From: Caldisericum exile AZM16c01
Lineage (GTDB): Bacteria > Caldisericota > Caldisericia > Caldisericales > Caldisericaceae
Length of the DNA stretch: 64,000 bases
Direction of reading: 5' to 3'
Assembly (NCBI RefSeq): GCF_000284335.1
Contig: NC_017096.1
Location: 620,001-684,000 of the forward strand
Shown here: in pieces, positions 43,307 through 52,739 of the stretch
Layout: each line of letters opens with the position of its first letter
Numbering within the stretch: the stretch's first letter is position 1
Notes under the pieces: generated by a model
Database searches by the model: none
What the model was told of the DNA's origin: nothing
What the model saw: only the letters and a program-made list of their open reading frames with translations
Position numbers and translations under genes: made by a program

Positions 43307-43915
43307 GTGGCTAATAATGAGGAAGAAAAGAAAACTACACCAGAAGTTAAAGAAGACCTAAATGAAGAAAAGAGGTCTTCTTTGGACGAATCTAGTAAAA
43401 ATCAGGAAAAAACATTAGAGGAGAAACTTAAAGAAATGGAAGAAGAATTGAAGAAAAAGGAATCCGAAATTTTTGATTTAAAGGTTGAAAATATTAAACT
43501 GAAAGAGAGTTTGAGACAGGCTTCCGACATTTACGAAAAGGAATTAAAAAGAAAACTCCTCAAGGAAAGAATAGAAATTTTTAAGGAATTCCTTGAGGTA
43601 TTAGATAATTTCGAAAGAGCCTTTGAAAGTATTAATGATGATTCGGTTCACTCAAAAGGAATAATGTTAATAAAAGAGCAGCTTATGAAGTTCCTTTCCT
43701 CATACGGCATAAAGGAAATGGACTTATTAAATAAGCCTTACGATCCAAATATCGCAGAGATTGGCGAAGTGGTGGCAACAAAGGACCACGAGCCTAATAT
43801 GGTGGTTAAGATTCTTCGAAAAGGTTATTATATTGGAGATGATGTTTTAAGGACGGCAGTTGTTGCCGTTTCAAAAGAATCAACCGAAAATACTTCAAAT
43901 CAAAATAACAATTAG
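43307..43915 (+). CDS. grpE: Nucleotide exchange factor GrpE
   Basis: A 202-aa co-chaperone that releases ADP from DnaK. The acidic/basic N-terminus and long coiled coil (about 30-85) precede the GrpE core with [20 protein letters not shown] and [18 protein letters not shown], and a C-terminal beta domain ([32 protein letters not shown]). The start is GTG, 6 nt after AGGAGG. First gene of the operon, behind a CIRCE-like operator and 11 nt before dnaK. Confidence 0.93.
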   Translation: MANNEEEKKTTPEVKEDLNEEKRSSLDESSKNQEKTLEEKLKEMEEELKKKESEIFDLKVENIKLKESLRQASDIYEKELKRKLLKERIEIFKEFLEVLDNFERAFESINDDSVHSKGIMLIKEQLMKFLSSYGIKEMDLLNKPYDPNIAEIGEVVATKDHEPNMVVKILRKGYYIGDDVLRTAVVAVSKESTENTSNQNNN

Positions 43916-43926
43916 GAGGTGAAACT

Positions 43927-45705
43927 ATGGGAAGAATTATTGGAATTGACCTTGGAACAAGTAACTCTGCTGCGGCAGTTATGATTGGTGGTAAGCCTAC
44001 TATTATCCCTGCGGCAGAGGGACCAAGCGTTGCAGGTAAAACTGTTCCATCTGTTGTTGCTTTTACAAAAGATGGACAAATTCTTGTTGGAGAACCAGCA
44101 AGAAGACAAGCGACAATTAACCCTGAAGGTACCATTACAGGTATCAAAAGAAAAATGGGAACGAAAGAAAAAGTAAAAGTTTTTGATAAAGAATATACAC
44201 CAGAGCAGATAGCAGCGTTTATCTTACAAAAAATCAAGAAAGACGCAGAAGCATTTTTAGGTGAAAAGGTTGAAAAGGCAGTTATTACAGTTCCTGCATA
44301 CTTTAACGATGACCAGAGACAAGCAACGAAAAATGCAGGAGAAATTGCAGGTCTTGAAGTTGTCCGTCTTGTAAATGAGCCGACTGCTGCTGCATTTGCT
44401 TACGGGCTTGATAGATCCGATAAAGAATTAAAGATCCTCGTATTCGACTTTGGTGGTGGCACACTTGATGTTACAATAATGGACTTTGGTGGTGGTGTCT
44501 TCCAAGTCAAAGCAACTGCTGGCGATACACAACTTGGTGGCCGTGATATGGATGAAGCATTGGTAAACTATATTCTTGAAGAATTCAAGAGAGATACAGG
44601 CATTGATCTTAGAAACGACAAAATGGCAATGGTCCGTATTCGTGAAGCGGCAGAAAAGGCGAAGATAGAACTTTCGTCTGTCCTTGAAACACAAATTAAC
44701 CTACCTTTTATCACTGCTGATGCAACAGGGCCAAAGCATCTTGTAATGAATATTACACGTGCAAAACTTGAGTCTCTTGTTGAACCAATTGTTAAAAGAT
44801 GTGCGGGACCTCTTGAACAAGCAATTAAGGATGCTGGGCTTACTCCCCAACAGATTGATAAGATAATTCTTGTTGGTGGCCCAACCAAAATGCCGATTGT
44901 CCAAAAATTTGTTGCAGACTACATTGGTAAACAGCCTGAAAGAGGTATTGACCCGATGGAATGTGTTGCTATGGGTGCAGCAATTCAAGCAGGTATCATC
45001 GAGGGTGAAGTAAAAAATGTTGTTCTTGTTGATGTTGTGCCAATATCTTTGGGTATTGAAACGCTTGGTGGCATATTTACCAAGATGATCGAAAGGAATA
45101 CCCCAATTCCAACATCCAAAACACAAATATTTACAACTGCAGCAGACAACCAAACAAGTGTTGAGATACACATTTTACAAGGTGAACGACCTCTTGCAAA
45201 GGACAATCTCTCATTAGGAAGATTTATCCTTGACGGCATTCCACCTGCGCCACGTGGAGTTCCTCAAATTGAAGTTACCTACGCTGTTGATGAAAACGGT
45301 ATTTTACATGTTACTGCAAAAGACCTTGCAACAGGTAAAGAACAAAAAGTAACTGTGACCAACTCTAATAAACTTTCCAAAGAAGAAATTGAAAGGATGA
45401 AAAAAGAGGCTGAAATGTACGCTGAAGCAGACAGAAAACGTGCAGAAGAAATTCAAATTAAGAACGACGGAGATGCTCTTGTTTATTCTGGAAGGAAATT
45501 CTTAAGAGAGTATGGTGATAAGATTAATCCGACCGATAAGAGTGCGCTCGAAAATGAACTTAATGAACTTGAAAAATATGTCAAAGAAGGAAATGTTGAG
45601 ATGATTAAGACAAAAATAGAATCCGTTAACCAGTTAATGTCTAAGATTGGACAGGATATGTATAAACAAGGTGGAGGAACAACAGGCGGTCAAAATCCAA
45701 GTTAA
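43927..45705 (+). CDS. dnaK: Chaperone DnaK (Hsp70)
   Basis: A 592-aa Hsp70. The ATPase domain (about 1-370) shows [53 protein letters not shown] and [20 protein letters not shown]. The linker [18 protein letters not shown] leads into the substrate-binding domain and helical lid, ending in a short Gly-rich tail. AGGAGG 6 nt before ATG. The dnaJ promoter box lies just after its stop. Confidence 0.97.
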   Translation: MGRIIGIDLGTSNSAAAVMIGGKPTIIPAAEGPSVAGKTVPSVVAFTKDGQILVGEPARRQATINPEGTITGIKRKMGTKEKVKVFDKEYTPEQIAAFILQKIKKDAEAFLGEKVEKAVITVPAYFNDDQRQATKNAGEIAGLEVVRLVNEPTAAAFAYGLDRSDKELKILVFDFGGGTLDVTIMDFGGGVFQVKATAGDTQLGGRDMDEALVNYILEEFKRDTGIDLRNDKMAMVRIREAAEKAKIELSSVLETQINLPFITADATGPKHLVMNITRAKLESLVEPIVKRCAGPLEQAIKDAGLTPQQIDKIILVGGPTKMPIVQKFVADYIGKQPERGIDPMECVAMGAAIQAGIIEGEVKNVVLVDVVPISLGIETLGGIFTKMIERNTPIPTSKTQIFTTAADNQTSVEIHILQGERPLAKDNLSLGRFILDGIPPAPRGVPQIEVTYAVDENGILHVTAKDLATGKEQKVTVTNSNKLSKEEIERMKKEAEMYAEADRKRAEEIQIKNDGDALVYSGRKFLREYGDKINPTDKSALENELNELEKYVKEGNVEMIKTKIESVNQLMSKIGQDMYKQGGGTTGGQNPS

Positions 45706-45707
45706 TG

Positions 45708-45716
45708 TGGTATAAT
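45708..45716 (+). promoter_or_regulatory. Extended -10 of dnaJ, predicted leaderless
   Basis: TGGTATAAT (45708-45716) lies immediately after the dnaK stop. The dnaJ ATG (45723) starts 6 nt further on, with no Shine-Dalgarno. The -35 region is poor, as is common for extended -10 promoters. Confidence 0.6.
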
Positions 45717-45722
45717 TAGGCT

Positions 45723-46817
45723 ATGGCAAATAAAGACTATTACGAAATCCTCGGGGTTTCGAGAAACGCAAGTCAAGAGGAGATTAAGAAGAAGTATAGA
45801 GAACTTGTAATGAAGTATCATCCTGACTTGCATAAGGATGACCCAGAGGCTGCCAAAAAAATGGCAGAGATAAATGAAGCATACGAAGTTTTAAGCGATC
45901 CAGAGAAAAGAGCACAGTACGATAAATTTGGGACCGTAGGTCCAAATGTTGGAGGATTTGAGAGGGGCTACGGTCCCTCATACGATTTTTCAGGTGATAT
46001 CTTTTCAGATATTGGCGAAATCCTGAGGGATTTTGGATTTGGAGGATTTGGTTTTGGAACAGGGGCACGTGAGAGAGTCGAACGTGGTGAAGATATAGAG
46101 GTTGAAGTTACGATACCATTTAAGGATGCTGTCCTTGGTACTGAAAAAGAGATACCTATAAGAAAGAAGGAAACATGTCCTGTTTGTAAAGGAACTGGCG
46201 CTGAACCTGGGACAGGATATACAATATGCCCTACATGTAATGGCACAGGATTTGCAACAAAGAGGCAAAGAACCCCGTTTGGTGAATTTGTTGTGCAGAC
46301 TACGTGCCCTACGTGCCATGGAACAGGAAAAATCATCAAAGAAAAGTGTCATAATTGTGGTGGAACAGGTGTTGTTGAAAAACTTTCAAAGGTTACAGTA
46401 ACTATTCCTGCAGGCATTGAAGATGGTACAGTTATAAGAATTAGAGGAGAGGGTAATGCAGCACCCCATGGCGGTATTGTAGGTGATTTGTATGTAAGAG
46501 TTAAAGTGGAAAAGGACCCTCGGTTTATAAAAGAAGGCAATAAGATTTATTATGTAGCTCATATTTCTGTTCCCGAAGCTGTTTTAGGAACTGAAATAAA
46601 AGTTCCTCTTATTGAAGGTGGCGAGGAGGTTGTTAAAATTCCTCCAGGAACGCAACATGGGACTGAAATTAAGTTAAGAAGAAAATTTGGCGTAAGAAGG
46701 CCATACGATTATGTTATTAAAATAGTTATTGATATTCCCACAACTCTTACAAGCGAGGAAGCATTCTATTACGAGAAGTTAAAGGAGATTTATGAAACAA
46801 AGAATAGAAAAAGGTAA
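45723..46817 (+). CDS. dnaJ: Chaperone DnaJ (type I Hsp40)
   Basis: A 364-aa co-chaperone of DnaK. The J domain (1 to about 68) contains the HPD motif ([10 protein letters not shown]). A Gly/Phe-rich region follows ([11 protein letters not shown]), then the zinc-binding domain with four CxxCxGxG motifs ([32 protein letters not shown]) and the C-terminal substrate-binding domains. It has no ribosome site but a TGGTATAAT box 6 nt before ATG, so it may be transcribed both from the grpE promoter and from its own leaderless promoter. It overlaps pyk by 26 nt. Confidence 0.97.
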   Translation: MANKDYYEILGVSRNASQEEIKKKYRELVMKYHPDLHKDDPEAAKKMAEINEAYEVLSDPEKRAQYDKFGTVGPNVGGFERGYGPSYDFSGDIFSDIGEILRDFGFGGFGFGTGARERVERGEDIEVEVTIPFKDAVLGTEKEIPIRKKETCPVCKGTGAEPGTGYTICPTCNGTGFATKRQRTPFGEFVVQTTCPTCHGTGKIIKEKCHNCGGTGVVEKLSKVTVTIPAGIEDGTVIRIRGEGNAAPHGGIVGDLYVRVKVEKDPRFIKEGNKIYYVAHISVPEAVLGTEIKVPLIEGGEEVVKIPPGTQHGTEIKLRRKFGVRRPYDYVIKIVIDIPTTLTSEEAFYYEKLKEIYETKNRKR

Positions 46818-48225
46818 AACAAAAGTTGTTGTAACAATAGGGCCTTCAAGCGAAAGTCCCGAAATAGTAAGGGAATTTTTTAATTTAGGTGTTGATATTT
46901 TTAGGCTAAATTTTTCACATGGAACGCATGAGGATCATTTAAGAAGGATTAAAATAATAAGAGAAATTGAGTCTGAATTTGGATATTCTGCTTCTATACT
47001 TCAAGATCTTCAAGGACCAAAAATCCGCCTTGGAACCTTTAAGAGTGGAGAAGTTATCTTAAAAGAAGGAGACTCTTTTATTATAACTAAGAAAGAAGTT
47101 TTAGGTGACGAGCGAATCTCCACCATTACTTATAAAGAAGTAATTGACGAAGTAAATATTGGTGATTTTATATACATAAACGATGGGCTAATCAAATTAA
47201 AGGTTACAGGAAAAGCAAATGACGAAATTGAAACTCAGGTTATTCAGGGAGGTCCAGTTTCTGATCACAAGGGTGTTAATTTCCCTACAACCAAACTAAC
47301 TATTGATCCTCTCACCGAAAAAGACATCGATGACCTTCGGTTTGGTCTTCAAAATGGAGTTGATATGGTTGCGCTATCTTTTGTAAAAACGAAAGAGGAT
47401 GTTCTTAAACTCAAATCATACATGGGTAAATTTGGTAGAGTTGTTCCAATAATTTCAAAAATTGAAAAATGGGAAGCGGTGGAAAATCTTCAATCAATTG
47501 TAGAAGAATCGCAAGCAGTAATGGTCGCAAGGGGAGATCTTGGTGTTGAACTACCTATCGAGAAAATCCCCCTAATACAAAAAGAAATTATAAGAATTAC
47601 AAACAATCTGGGAAAGCCTGTAATTACTGCAACTCAAATGCTCGGTTCAATGGTGGAAGAGCAGTTCCCAACAAGGGCGGAAGTAACAGATGTTGCAAAT
47701 GCGATTTTTGATGGAAGTGATGCCCTCATGCTTTCGAACGAAACGGCGGCAGGTAAAAATCCTACGTTATCTTTAAAAATGATGAGAAGCATCATAAAAG
47801 AAATAGAAGAAAGTGTTCTTTTCAAAGATAACTTAAGGAAATTAAATTCTCAAATTCTTGAAATTAATGTGCCCGAAGTTCTTTCAAAATCAATAAAAGA
47901 TATCTCGGAACTTTTGGATATAAAACTTATAATTGTTGCAACTGAGAGCGGAAAAACCGCAACGCTTGTGTCAAAATATAAACCACAAGTGCCTATCCTT
48001 GCTTTAACTCCGAAAGATGAAACACTAAGATTTTTGAATTTGAAGTGGGGTGTGTTTGCATACAAAGTAAGAAATTATTCAAGCGTTGATGAGATATTAA
48101 ATGAAGCGCCAACAATTGCGACAACTCTTGGACTCCTTTCTAAGGGTGATAGATATATCATTGTTTGCGGGACACATACAGGAGTTTCAGGGACAACAAA
48201 TCTCATAAAAGTTGATGTAGTATAA
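46792..48225 (+). CDS. pyk: Pyruvate kinase
   Basis: A 477-aa glycolytic enzyme converting PEP and ADP to pyruvate and ATP. Conserved: [47 protein letters not shown], the catalytic Lys segment [35 protein letters not shown] and [21 protein letters not shown]. The C-terminal allosteric domain is present (to [10 protein letters not shown]). The ATG lies 26 nt inside dnaJ, after GGAG, which ties pyruvate kinase translation to a heat-shock gene. A strong terminator follows. Confidence 0.96.
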   Translation: MKQRIEKGKTKVVVTIGPSSESPEIVREFFNLGVDIFRLNFSHGTHEDHLRRIKIIREIESEFGYSASILQDLQGPKIRLGTFKSGEVILKEGDSFIITKKEVLGDERISTITYKEVIDEVNIGDFIYINDGLIKLKVTGKANDEIETQVIQGGPVSDHKGVNFPTTKLTIDPLTEKDIDDLRFGLQNGVDMVALSFVKTKEDVLKLKSYMGKFGRVVPIISKIEKWEAVENLQSIVEESQAVMVARGDLGVELPIEKIPLIQKEIIRITNNLGKPVITATQMLGSMVEEQFPTRAEVTDVANAIFDGSDALMLSNETAAGKNPTLSLKMMRSIIKEIEESVLFKDNLRKLNSQILEINVPEVLSKSIKDISELLDIKLIIVATESGKTATLVSKYKPQVPILALTPKDETLRFLNLKWGVFAYKVRNYSSVDEILNEAPTIATTLGLLSKGDRYIIVCGTHTGVSGTTNLIKVDVV

Positions 48226-48249
48226 TTTTTTTCTATCAAACAAGTTTCC

Positions 48250-48284
48250 AGGCTACCGACAGGTAGCCTTTATATATTTTTTTT
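48250..48284 (+). terminator. Intrinsic terminator of dnaJ-pyk
   Basis: AGGCTACC/GGTAGCCT stem with a GACA loop followed by TTATATATTTTTTTT. Confidence 0.93.
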
Positions 48285-48315
48285 AAATAATTGTTTAATA
48301 TTATTTAAGTGCAAC

Positions 48316-48343
48316 TTGACAAAATTAAAAAATACATTAAAAT
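48316..48343 (+). promoter_or_regulatory. Promoter of the DUF2089-efflux operon
   Basis: Perfect TTGACA (48316-48321), 16-nt spacer, TAAAAT (48338-48343). The leader carries AGAGGTGA before the ATG at 48363. Confidence 0.82.
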
Positions 48344-48362
48344 TAATTAGAGGTGATTTTAG

Positions 48363-48740
48363 ATGAGAAAGAAAATTGTAAGTATCTGTCCAGTTTGCGG
48401 TGGTCCTCTAACAATAACTGAATTAAAATGCAATAACTGTGGAACTGTGATTCAAGGAAATTTTGAATTTGACAGATTTATGCTCCTTGATGACGAAGAT
48501 AGAGAATTTCTCATTGAATTTTTAAGATCTCGTGGAAATATTAAGGAAGTCCAGGCAAGACTTGATATTTCATATCCTACTGCAAAAGCAAGGCTTGATA
48601 AACTTCTCAAAAACCTGGATTTGTTTGAGGATGAAACCAAGGAAAGATTTACAAAAAGTGAGGTGCTTTCAAAATTGGAAAGAGGTGAGATAACTGTTGA
48701 TGAAGCAATAGAGCTTCTTAGGGAGGCAAAGGATGAGTGA
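48363..48740 (+). CDS. DUF2089 family zinc-ribbon/HTH regulator
   Basis: A 125-aa protein. The N-terminal zinc ribbon (CPVCGGPLTITELKCNNCG; two CxxC) is followed by a helix-turn-helix-like segment (GNIKEVQARLDISYPTAKAR, about 62-82). A short C-terminal module VLSKLERGEITVDEAIELLR resembles the SHOCT-like helical motif found again in the next gene and in the fourth gene of the operon. DUF2089 proteins are predicted DNA-binding regulators, so this is the likely local regulator. First gene behind a consensus promoter; it overlaps the next gene by 8 nt. Confidence 0.85.
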   Translation: MRKKIVSICPVCGGPLTITELKCNNCGTVIQGNFEFDRFMLLDDEDREFLIEFLRSRGNIKEVQARLDISYPTAKARLDKLLKNLDLFEDETKERFTKSEVLSKLERGEITVDEAIELLREAKDE

Positions 48741-49557
48741 AAACCTCTATAAAAAGATTGAAGAACTGTATTTATCGGGAAGAATTACTGAGGAAGAAAA
48801 AAACGCACTTTTAAAGGCCTTAGAGGATAAGGAAAAAAACGTTGAACAAATTTCTCAAATTAATATAAACATAAGAGCAACTGATCTTGAAATCGTTGGA
48901 AAAGAAGATATACATTATCCTCAATTTGGACAAGGGTCACTTAAAATGGTCAAAAACGGCAATACTTTATATCTTGAAGATAGCCTTGTTTCAAAAGATT
49001 TTGCGAAGATTTTAGTTCCATACAAAAGCAACATTCTCATAAAATCTGTTAGTTCTAATATATCTGTTTCCTCAATATTAGGGTTTCTACAAATTCAATC
49101 TGTAAGTTCCGATGTTTTAATACAAAACGTTTCAGATAGAGTTATAGTCTCTTTAATTTCAGGTGACGTTGAAATTACAAATGCTTATGGCAGATTAGAC
49201 ATTACAACAAAGTCGGGGGATATAAGAATTAATGAAAGTAAGATAGAAGGAATTCTAAAAACCTACTCTGGGGATATAATTGCATCGATTGTTGAATTTA
49301 AAAATTCACGCTTTAATACATTTAACGGCGACATAACCTTAAGAAAAAGCCGTTTCTTAAATAAGTGTGCGATTAACACGTATTTTGGGGATGTTTCAGT
49401 CGGGGTTGCAGGTGATGTTTTGATAAACGCCTTTTCATCCATGGGTAGTGTATCAAGCAACTACCGTTTAAATTCTCGTAATGTTGATAATGAACTTAAA
49501 GTAGAGACAAAATTTGGAGATATAGATATAGAGGATGAGTCTTATAAAAAGGCCTAA
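48733..49557 (+). CDS. DUF4097-type beta-repeat protein with SHOCT-like N-terminus
   Basis: A 274-aa protein without a signal peptide. Residues about 1-32 are a SHOCT-like helical module (YKKIEELYLSGRITEEEKNA). Residues about 45-270 form repeated short beta strands of the DUF4097/YvlB type (VSSNISVSSILG, TTKSGDIRINES, FNGDITLRKS, TYFGDVSVGV, TKFGDIDIED), probably a beta-solenoid. YvlB and LiaX-like proteins with this layout take part in envelope-stress responses to antimicrobials in Firmicutes. That gives a plausible but unproven role here, next to two efflux transporters. Confidence 0.75.
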   Translation: MSENLYKKIEELYLSGRITEEEKNALLKALEDKEKNVEQISQININIRATDLEIVGKEDIHYPQFGQGSLKMVKNGNTLYLEDSLVSKDFAKILVPYKSNILIKSVSSNISVSSILGFLQIQSVSSDVLIQNVSDRVIVSLISGDVEITNAYGRLDITTKSGDIRINESKIEGILKTYSGDIIASIVEFKNSRFNTFNGDITLRKSRFLNKCAINTYFGDVSVGVAGDVLINAFSSMGSVSSNYRLNSRNVDNELKVETKFGDIDIEDESYKKA

Positions 49558-50842
49558 AGGCTTTAAGGGTTTTACATTTTTAACAATCGGACAAATTCTC
49601 AGTTTTGCGGGTTCTGGTATGACACAGTTTGGACTCGGGATATGGATCTGGAAAACAACTCACAATGCAACACCTTTTAGTATTATTACATTTGCATTTT
49701 TTGTGCCTAATATGATATTTTCCACTGTTGCAGGTGCCCTTGTCGATAGATTACCAAGAAAGATATCCTTAGTCTTGCCCGATTTATCAGCAGGTATTGT
49801 TACAATTATTACTCTTATTCTATTTTTACTAAACAAGTTGAACTTGCCTTTTCTTTATATTGCATCCTTCGTTTCTGGTGCATTTAATACATTTCAATGG
49901 CCTGCCTACTCTGTTACCATAAGTTCAATGCTATCGAAGGAAGAATATGGGCGTGCAAATGGTCTATTTTCTCTTACGGAAAGCGCACCTGCACTTATAT
50001 CTCCAATTGCTTCAGGATTCTTATATTCAATCATTGGTCTTCATGGAATAATGCTTATAGATATAATTACCTTTATTATTGCAATTAGTATGGTTTTTCT
50101 CGTTGAAATCCCACAAGTACACATCGAAGAGAAACGTGAAAGCATTTTAAGAGATGCTGTGTTTGGGTTTAGGTACATATTTTATAAAAGATCACTTCTT
50201 TATCTTCTTATGGTGTTTCTTCTTACAAATTTCTTTGGTGGATTTTGGAATACTCTTTTCACTCCAATGATCTTAGGTAAATTTAATGGAAGTAGCGTTA
50301 TCTTGGGAACAGTCGAAACGATTTTTGGCGTTGGTGGAATCTTAGGTGGGATTATTATGAGTGTTTGGGGAGGAGCAAAGAAAAAGATTAAAACTTTGCT
50401 TCTTGGGATTTTTGTTGGAGGCATATCTGAAATTTTTATTGGTCTATCATATTCAGTCACAGTACTTTCGTTATTTGGACTCCTTATGGGTATCGCTAAC
50501 ATCTTTGCAAATGCATCCTCTCAGTCGATTTGGCAGAGTATAGTTCCATTGAATCTTCAAGGAAGAGTTTTTTCAGCAAGAAAATTTATTGCACAATTTG
50601 CATCTGCAATTCCAATGCTTGTTTCCGGTCCTCTCGTTGATAATGTTTTGTCAAAGTATTTTAATAGTAATAACTTACTCTCAAAGACTTTTGGAATTGG
50701 TAAAGGTGCGTCAATTGGCTTTCTTGCATTTTTATCAGGAATATTGTCTGTATTTGTTGTAATTTGGGCAGTTAGAAATACTTATGTTATGAGCGTAGAA
50801 GATTTAGCACAAAATTATGAAGTAAAGGAGGCGCTTACATGA
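49535..50842 (+). CDS. MFS transporter, DHA3/macrolide-efflux-like
   Basis: A 435-aa twelve-helix major facilitator. N-terminal FLTIGQILSFAGSGMTQFGL and GALVDRLPRKISLVLPDLSA (the loop 2-3 motif), then GAFNTFQWPAYSVTISSMLS and NGLFSLTESAPALISPIASG typify the DHA3 drug-exporter group. The start overlaps the DUF4097 gene by 23 nt and its stop overlaps the next start (ATGA). The substrate is not known; a toxic peptide, lipid or drug is likely given the operon. It is the intact counterpart of the broken DHA3-like gene at 9.6-10.9 kb. Confidence 0.88.
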   Translation: MSLIKRPKGFKGFTFLTIGQILSFAGSGMTQFGLGIWIWKTTHNATPFSIITFAFFVPNMIFSTVAGALVDRLPRKISLVLPDLSAGIVTIITLILFLLNKLNLPFLYIASFVSGAFNTFQWPAYSVTISSMLSKEEYGRANGLFSLTESAPALISPIASGFLYSIIGLHGIMLIDIITFIIAISMVFLVEIPQVHIEEKRESILRDAVFGFRYIFYKRSLLYLLMVFLLTNFFGGFWNTLFTPMILGKFNGSSVILGTVETIFGVGGILGGIIMSVWGGAKKKIKTLLLGIFVGGISEIFIGLSYSVTVLSLFGLLMGIANIFANASSQSIWQSIVPLNLQGRVFSARKFIAQFASAIPMLVSGPLVDNVLSKYFNSNNLLSKTFGIGKGASIGFLAFLSGILSVFVVIWAVRNTYVMSVEDLAQNYEVKEALT

Positions 50843-51222
50843 AAGAATTAGAAAAAATTCTTAATTTGTTCCAAGAAGGTCGAATCGGAAAGGATGAGGC
50901 GATGCGTTTGATTGAAGCGCTTTATGAATCGAAAGATGAGAGTAATCAATCCAAAACCCGAAAAATTAGAATTGAGGTGGTAGAAAACGGAGAGAAAAAA
51001 GTTTCTGTTAATATGCCATTAAGTATTTTACGGTTTCTTACAAAGACGGCTAAGTTGCTAAATAGAAATTACATTGAAATAGAGAACGAAAGAATTCCGA
51101 TTGACATAGAAGAGTTAGAAAGCATTCTAAACGATTCTAATTTTAGAGGTCCTATTATGAGTGTAGATGCTAATGGTGAACCGGATGGTAAAAATACGAA
51201 GGTAATAATCGAGGTATTGTAG
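50839..51222 (+). CDS. Small SHOCT-like domain protein
   Basis: A 127-aa soluble protein. The N-terminal LEKILNLFQEGRIGKDEAMR module (about 4-30) is the SHOCT-like helical hairpin also seen in the first two genes of the operon. The remainder (about 42-127) has KIRIEVVENGEKKVSVNMPL and looks like a small alpha/beta domain of the kind found with DUF4097/YvlB proteins. AGGAGG-like site (AAGGAGGCG) before ATG inside the MFS gene. It is likely a regulatory or interaction partner of the neighbouring proteins. Confidence 0.7.
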   Translation: MKELEKILNLFQEGRIGKDEAMRLIEALYESKDESNQSKTRKIRIEVVENGEKKVSVNMPLSILRFLTKTAKLLNRNYIEIENERIPIDIEELESILNDSNFRGPIMSVDANGEPDGKNTKVIIEVL

Positions 51223-51237
51223 ATTACGAGGTGCACA

Positions 51238-52659
51238 ATGCGAAAAGTTTCAAGAGAAGAGATACTTAGCGGAAATCCTGTGAAAATTATGTTTCAACTT
51301 GGTTTGCCAATTATGATTTCTCAAATACTTTTTACCTTTTACAACATGGCGGACACTTTTTGGCTTGGACATTTACCTTCGGCAGAATCTGGAAGCGCAG
51401 TTGCAGGATTGCAAGTTGCATTTCCCATTGTTTGGTTTCTTATATCATTTACGCTGGGCTTTGGTTTTGCTGGAGTTGCTTTGGTTTCACAGTATACTGG
51501 TGCAAACGATCACAAAAATGCGAATCATGCCGCCTCTCAGGTGCTCTCATTCTTGACAATTGCAGGAATTCTTGTTGCTATTTTTGGTTATTTTGTTATG
51601 CCCATTATTGCACATCTAATAACGAATGTAGCAAATGTATCAGCTACTGCAATAAAATATATGAAAGTTTACGTTATAGGGATTCCTTTTCTATTTGTAA
51701 GTGCAGCCTTCCAAAATATTCTATCAGCAAAGGGTGATAATGTAACTCCGATGCAGATATCGTTAGTAACCAATGTAATGAATATAATACTTGATCCTTT
51801 TCTCATTTTCGGTTGGTGGATATTTCCAAGGCTTACAGTAGTTGGAGCAGCAGTTGCGACCGTTATAACTGAGGGAGTTGCAGCAATAATTGCTGTTTAT
51901 TTTCTTTTCAAAGGAACAAAAGGTATTAAAGTTTCTTTAAGTGATTTAAAGATTGAGTTATCTTGGTTTTTACGGATTTTTAAGATCGGTTTTCCTGCAG
52001 CGGTTGGAAATTCTGGAACATCACTTGGGTTTGTTGTTCTCACGGCTCTCATTGGACGTCTTCCAAATGCAGAAATTGCACTTTCTGCCTATGGTATTGG
52101 AGATAGAGCGATTCATATAATTTTTGTTGTCGTTGAAGGAATTGGTGCTGCAATTGTTACGATGATTGGACAGAATCTTGGAGCAGGGCTTATTGAACGG
52201 GCAGAAAAAATCTCAAAAGAAGGAATTAAACTTGAATTTGTAATAACGCTTATTGAAAGTGCATTCATATTTGTAATACGAAACGCAATATACAAAGTTT
52301 TTATTCCAGGTAATATGGCAGTCATTCAAGAAGGAAGTAAATTTCTAACCATATTTATTTTAGGGCTTCCTTTCTTTGGTCTTTTCTCGGCAGTTTCAGG
52401 GGTCTTTAGAGGGTCTGGACACAATGTCGAACCCATGATCGGCGATCTTTTAAGACTTTGGGGGTTAAGGCTTCCGTTATCCTATTTACTCAGTAGATTT
52501 TGGGGCTCGTCAGGGATTTGGTGGGGAATGACTTTAAGCAATATCATCGCAGCGGTGGTTCTTTACGTTTTCTATACCTTTGGCAAGTGGAAAGTCCCGA
52601 TTATCAAGAAAGAGGAAATTTTTATTGAGGAGAGTGCAATTATCACAGGGAGTGAGTAA
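51238..52659 (+). CDS. MATE family efflux transporter
   Basis: A 473-aa twelve-helix MATE (NorM/MepA-like) exporter. It shows KIMFQLGLPIMISQILFTFY and NMADTFWLGHLPSAESGSAV at the N-terminus, with the second half starting near FLRIFKIGFPAAVGNSGTSL. MATE proteins expel cationic drugs or metabolites using Na+ or H+ gradients. It is the last gene of the five-gene unit and is followed by a strong terminator. Confidence 0.92.
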   Translation: MRKVSREEILSGNPVKIMFQLGLPIMISQILFTFYNMADTFWLGHLPSAESGSAVAGLQVAFPIVWFLISFTLGFGFAGVALVSQYTGANDHKNANHAASQVLSFLTIAGILVAIFGYFVMPIIAHLITNVANVSATAIKYMKVYVIGIPFLFVSAAFQNILSAKGDNVTPMQISLVTNVMNIILDPFLIFGWWIFPRLTVVGAAVATVITEGVAAIIAVYFLFKGTKGIKVSLSDLKIELSWFLRIFKIGFPAAVGNSGTSLGFVVLTALIGRLPNAEIALSAYGIGDRAIHIIFVVVEGIGAAIVTMIGQNLGAGLIERAEKISKEGIKLEFVITLIESAFIFVIRNAIYKVFIPGNMAVIQEGSKFLTIFILGLPFFGLFSAVSGVFRGSGHNVEPMIGDLLRLWGLRLPLSYLLSRFWGSSGIWWGMTLSNIIAAVVLYVFYTFGKWKVPIIKKEEIFIEESAIITGSE

Positions 52660-52686
52660 AAACTTTATCCTCCTTCTTTTGGTTTA

Positions 52687-52720
52687 TGGGGAAGGCAAAA
52701 CGCTTTCCCCATTTTTAATT
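52687..52720 (+). terminator. Intrinsic terminator of the efflux operon
   Basis: A 10-bp stem (TGGGGAAGGC/GCTTTCCCCA with one G-T pair) and a 5-nt loop, followed by TTTTTAATTT. Confidence 0.93.
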
Positions 52721-52727
52721 TCGGTTG

Positions 52728-52733
52728 TATAAT
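52728..52733 (+). promoter_or_regulatory. -10 box of the HD-polX-uvrB operon, predicted leaderless
   Basis: TATAAT followed by ATTTAG and the ATG at 52740, almost the same string as at rapZ (TATAAT-ATTTCG-ATG). There is no room for a Shine-Dalgarno sequence. It lies just after the upstream terminator. Confidence 0.62.
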
Positions 52734-52739
52734 ATTTAG

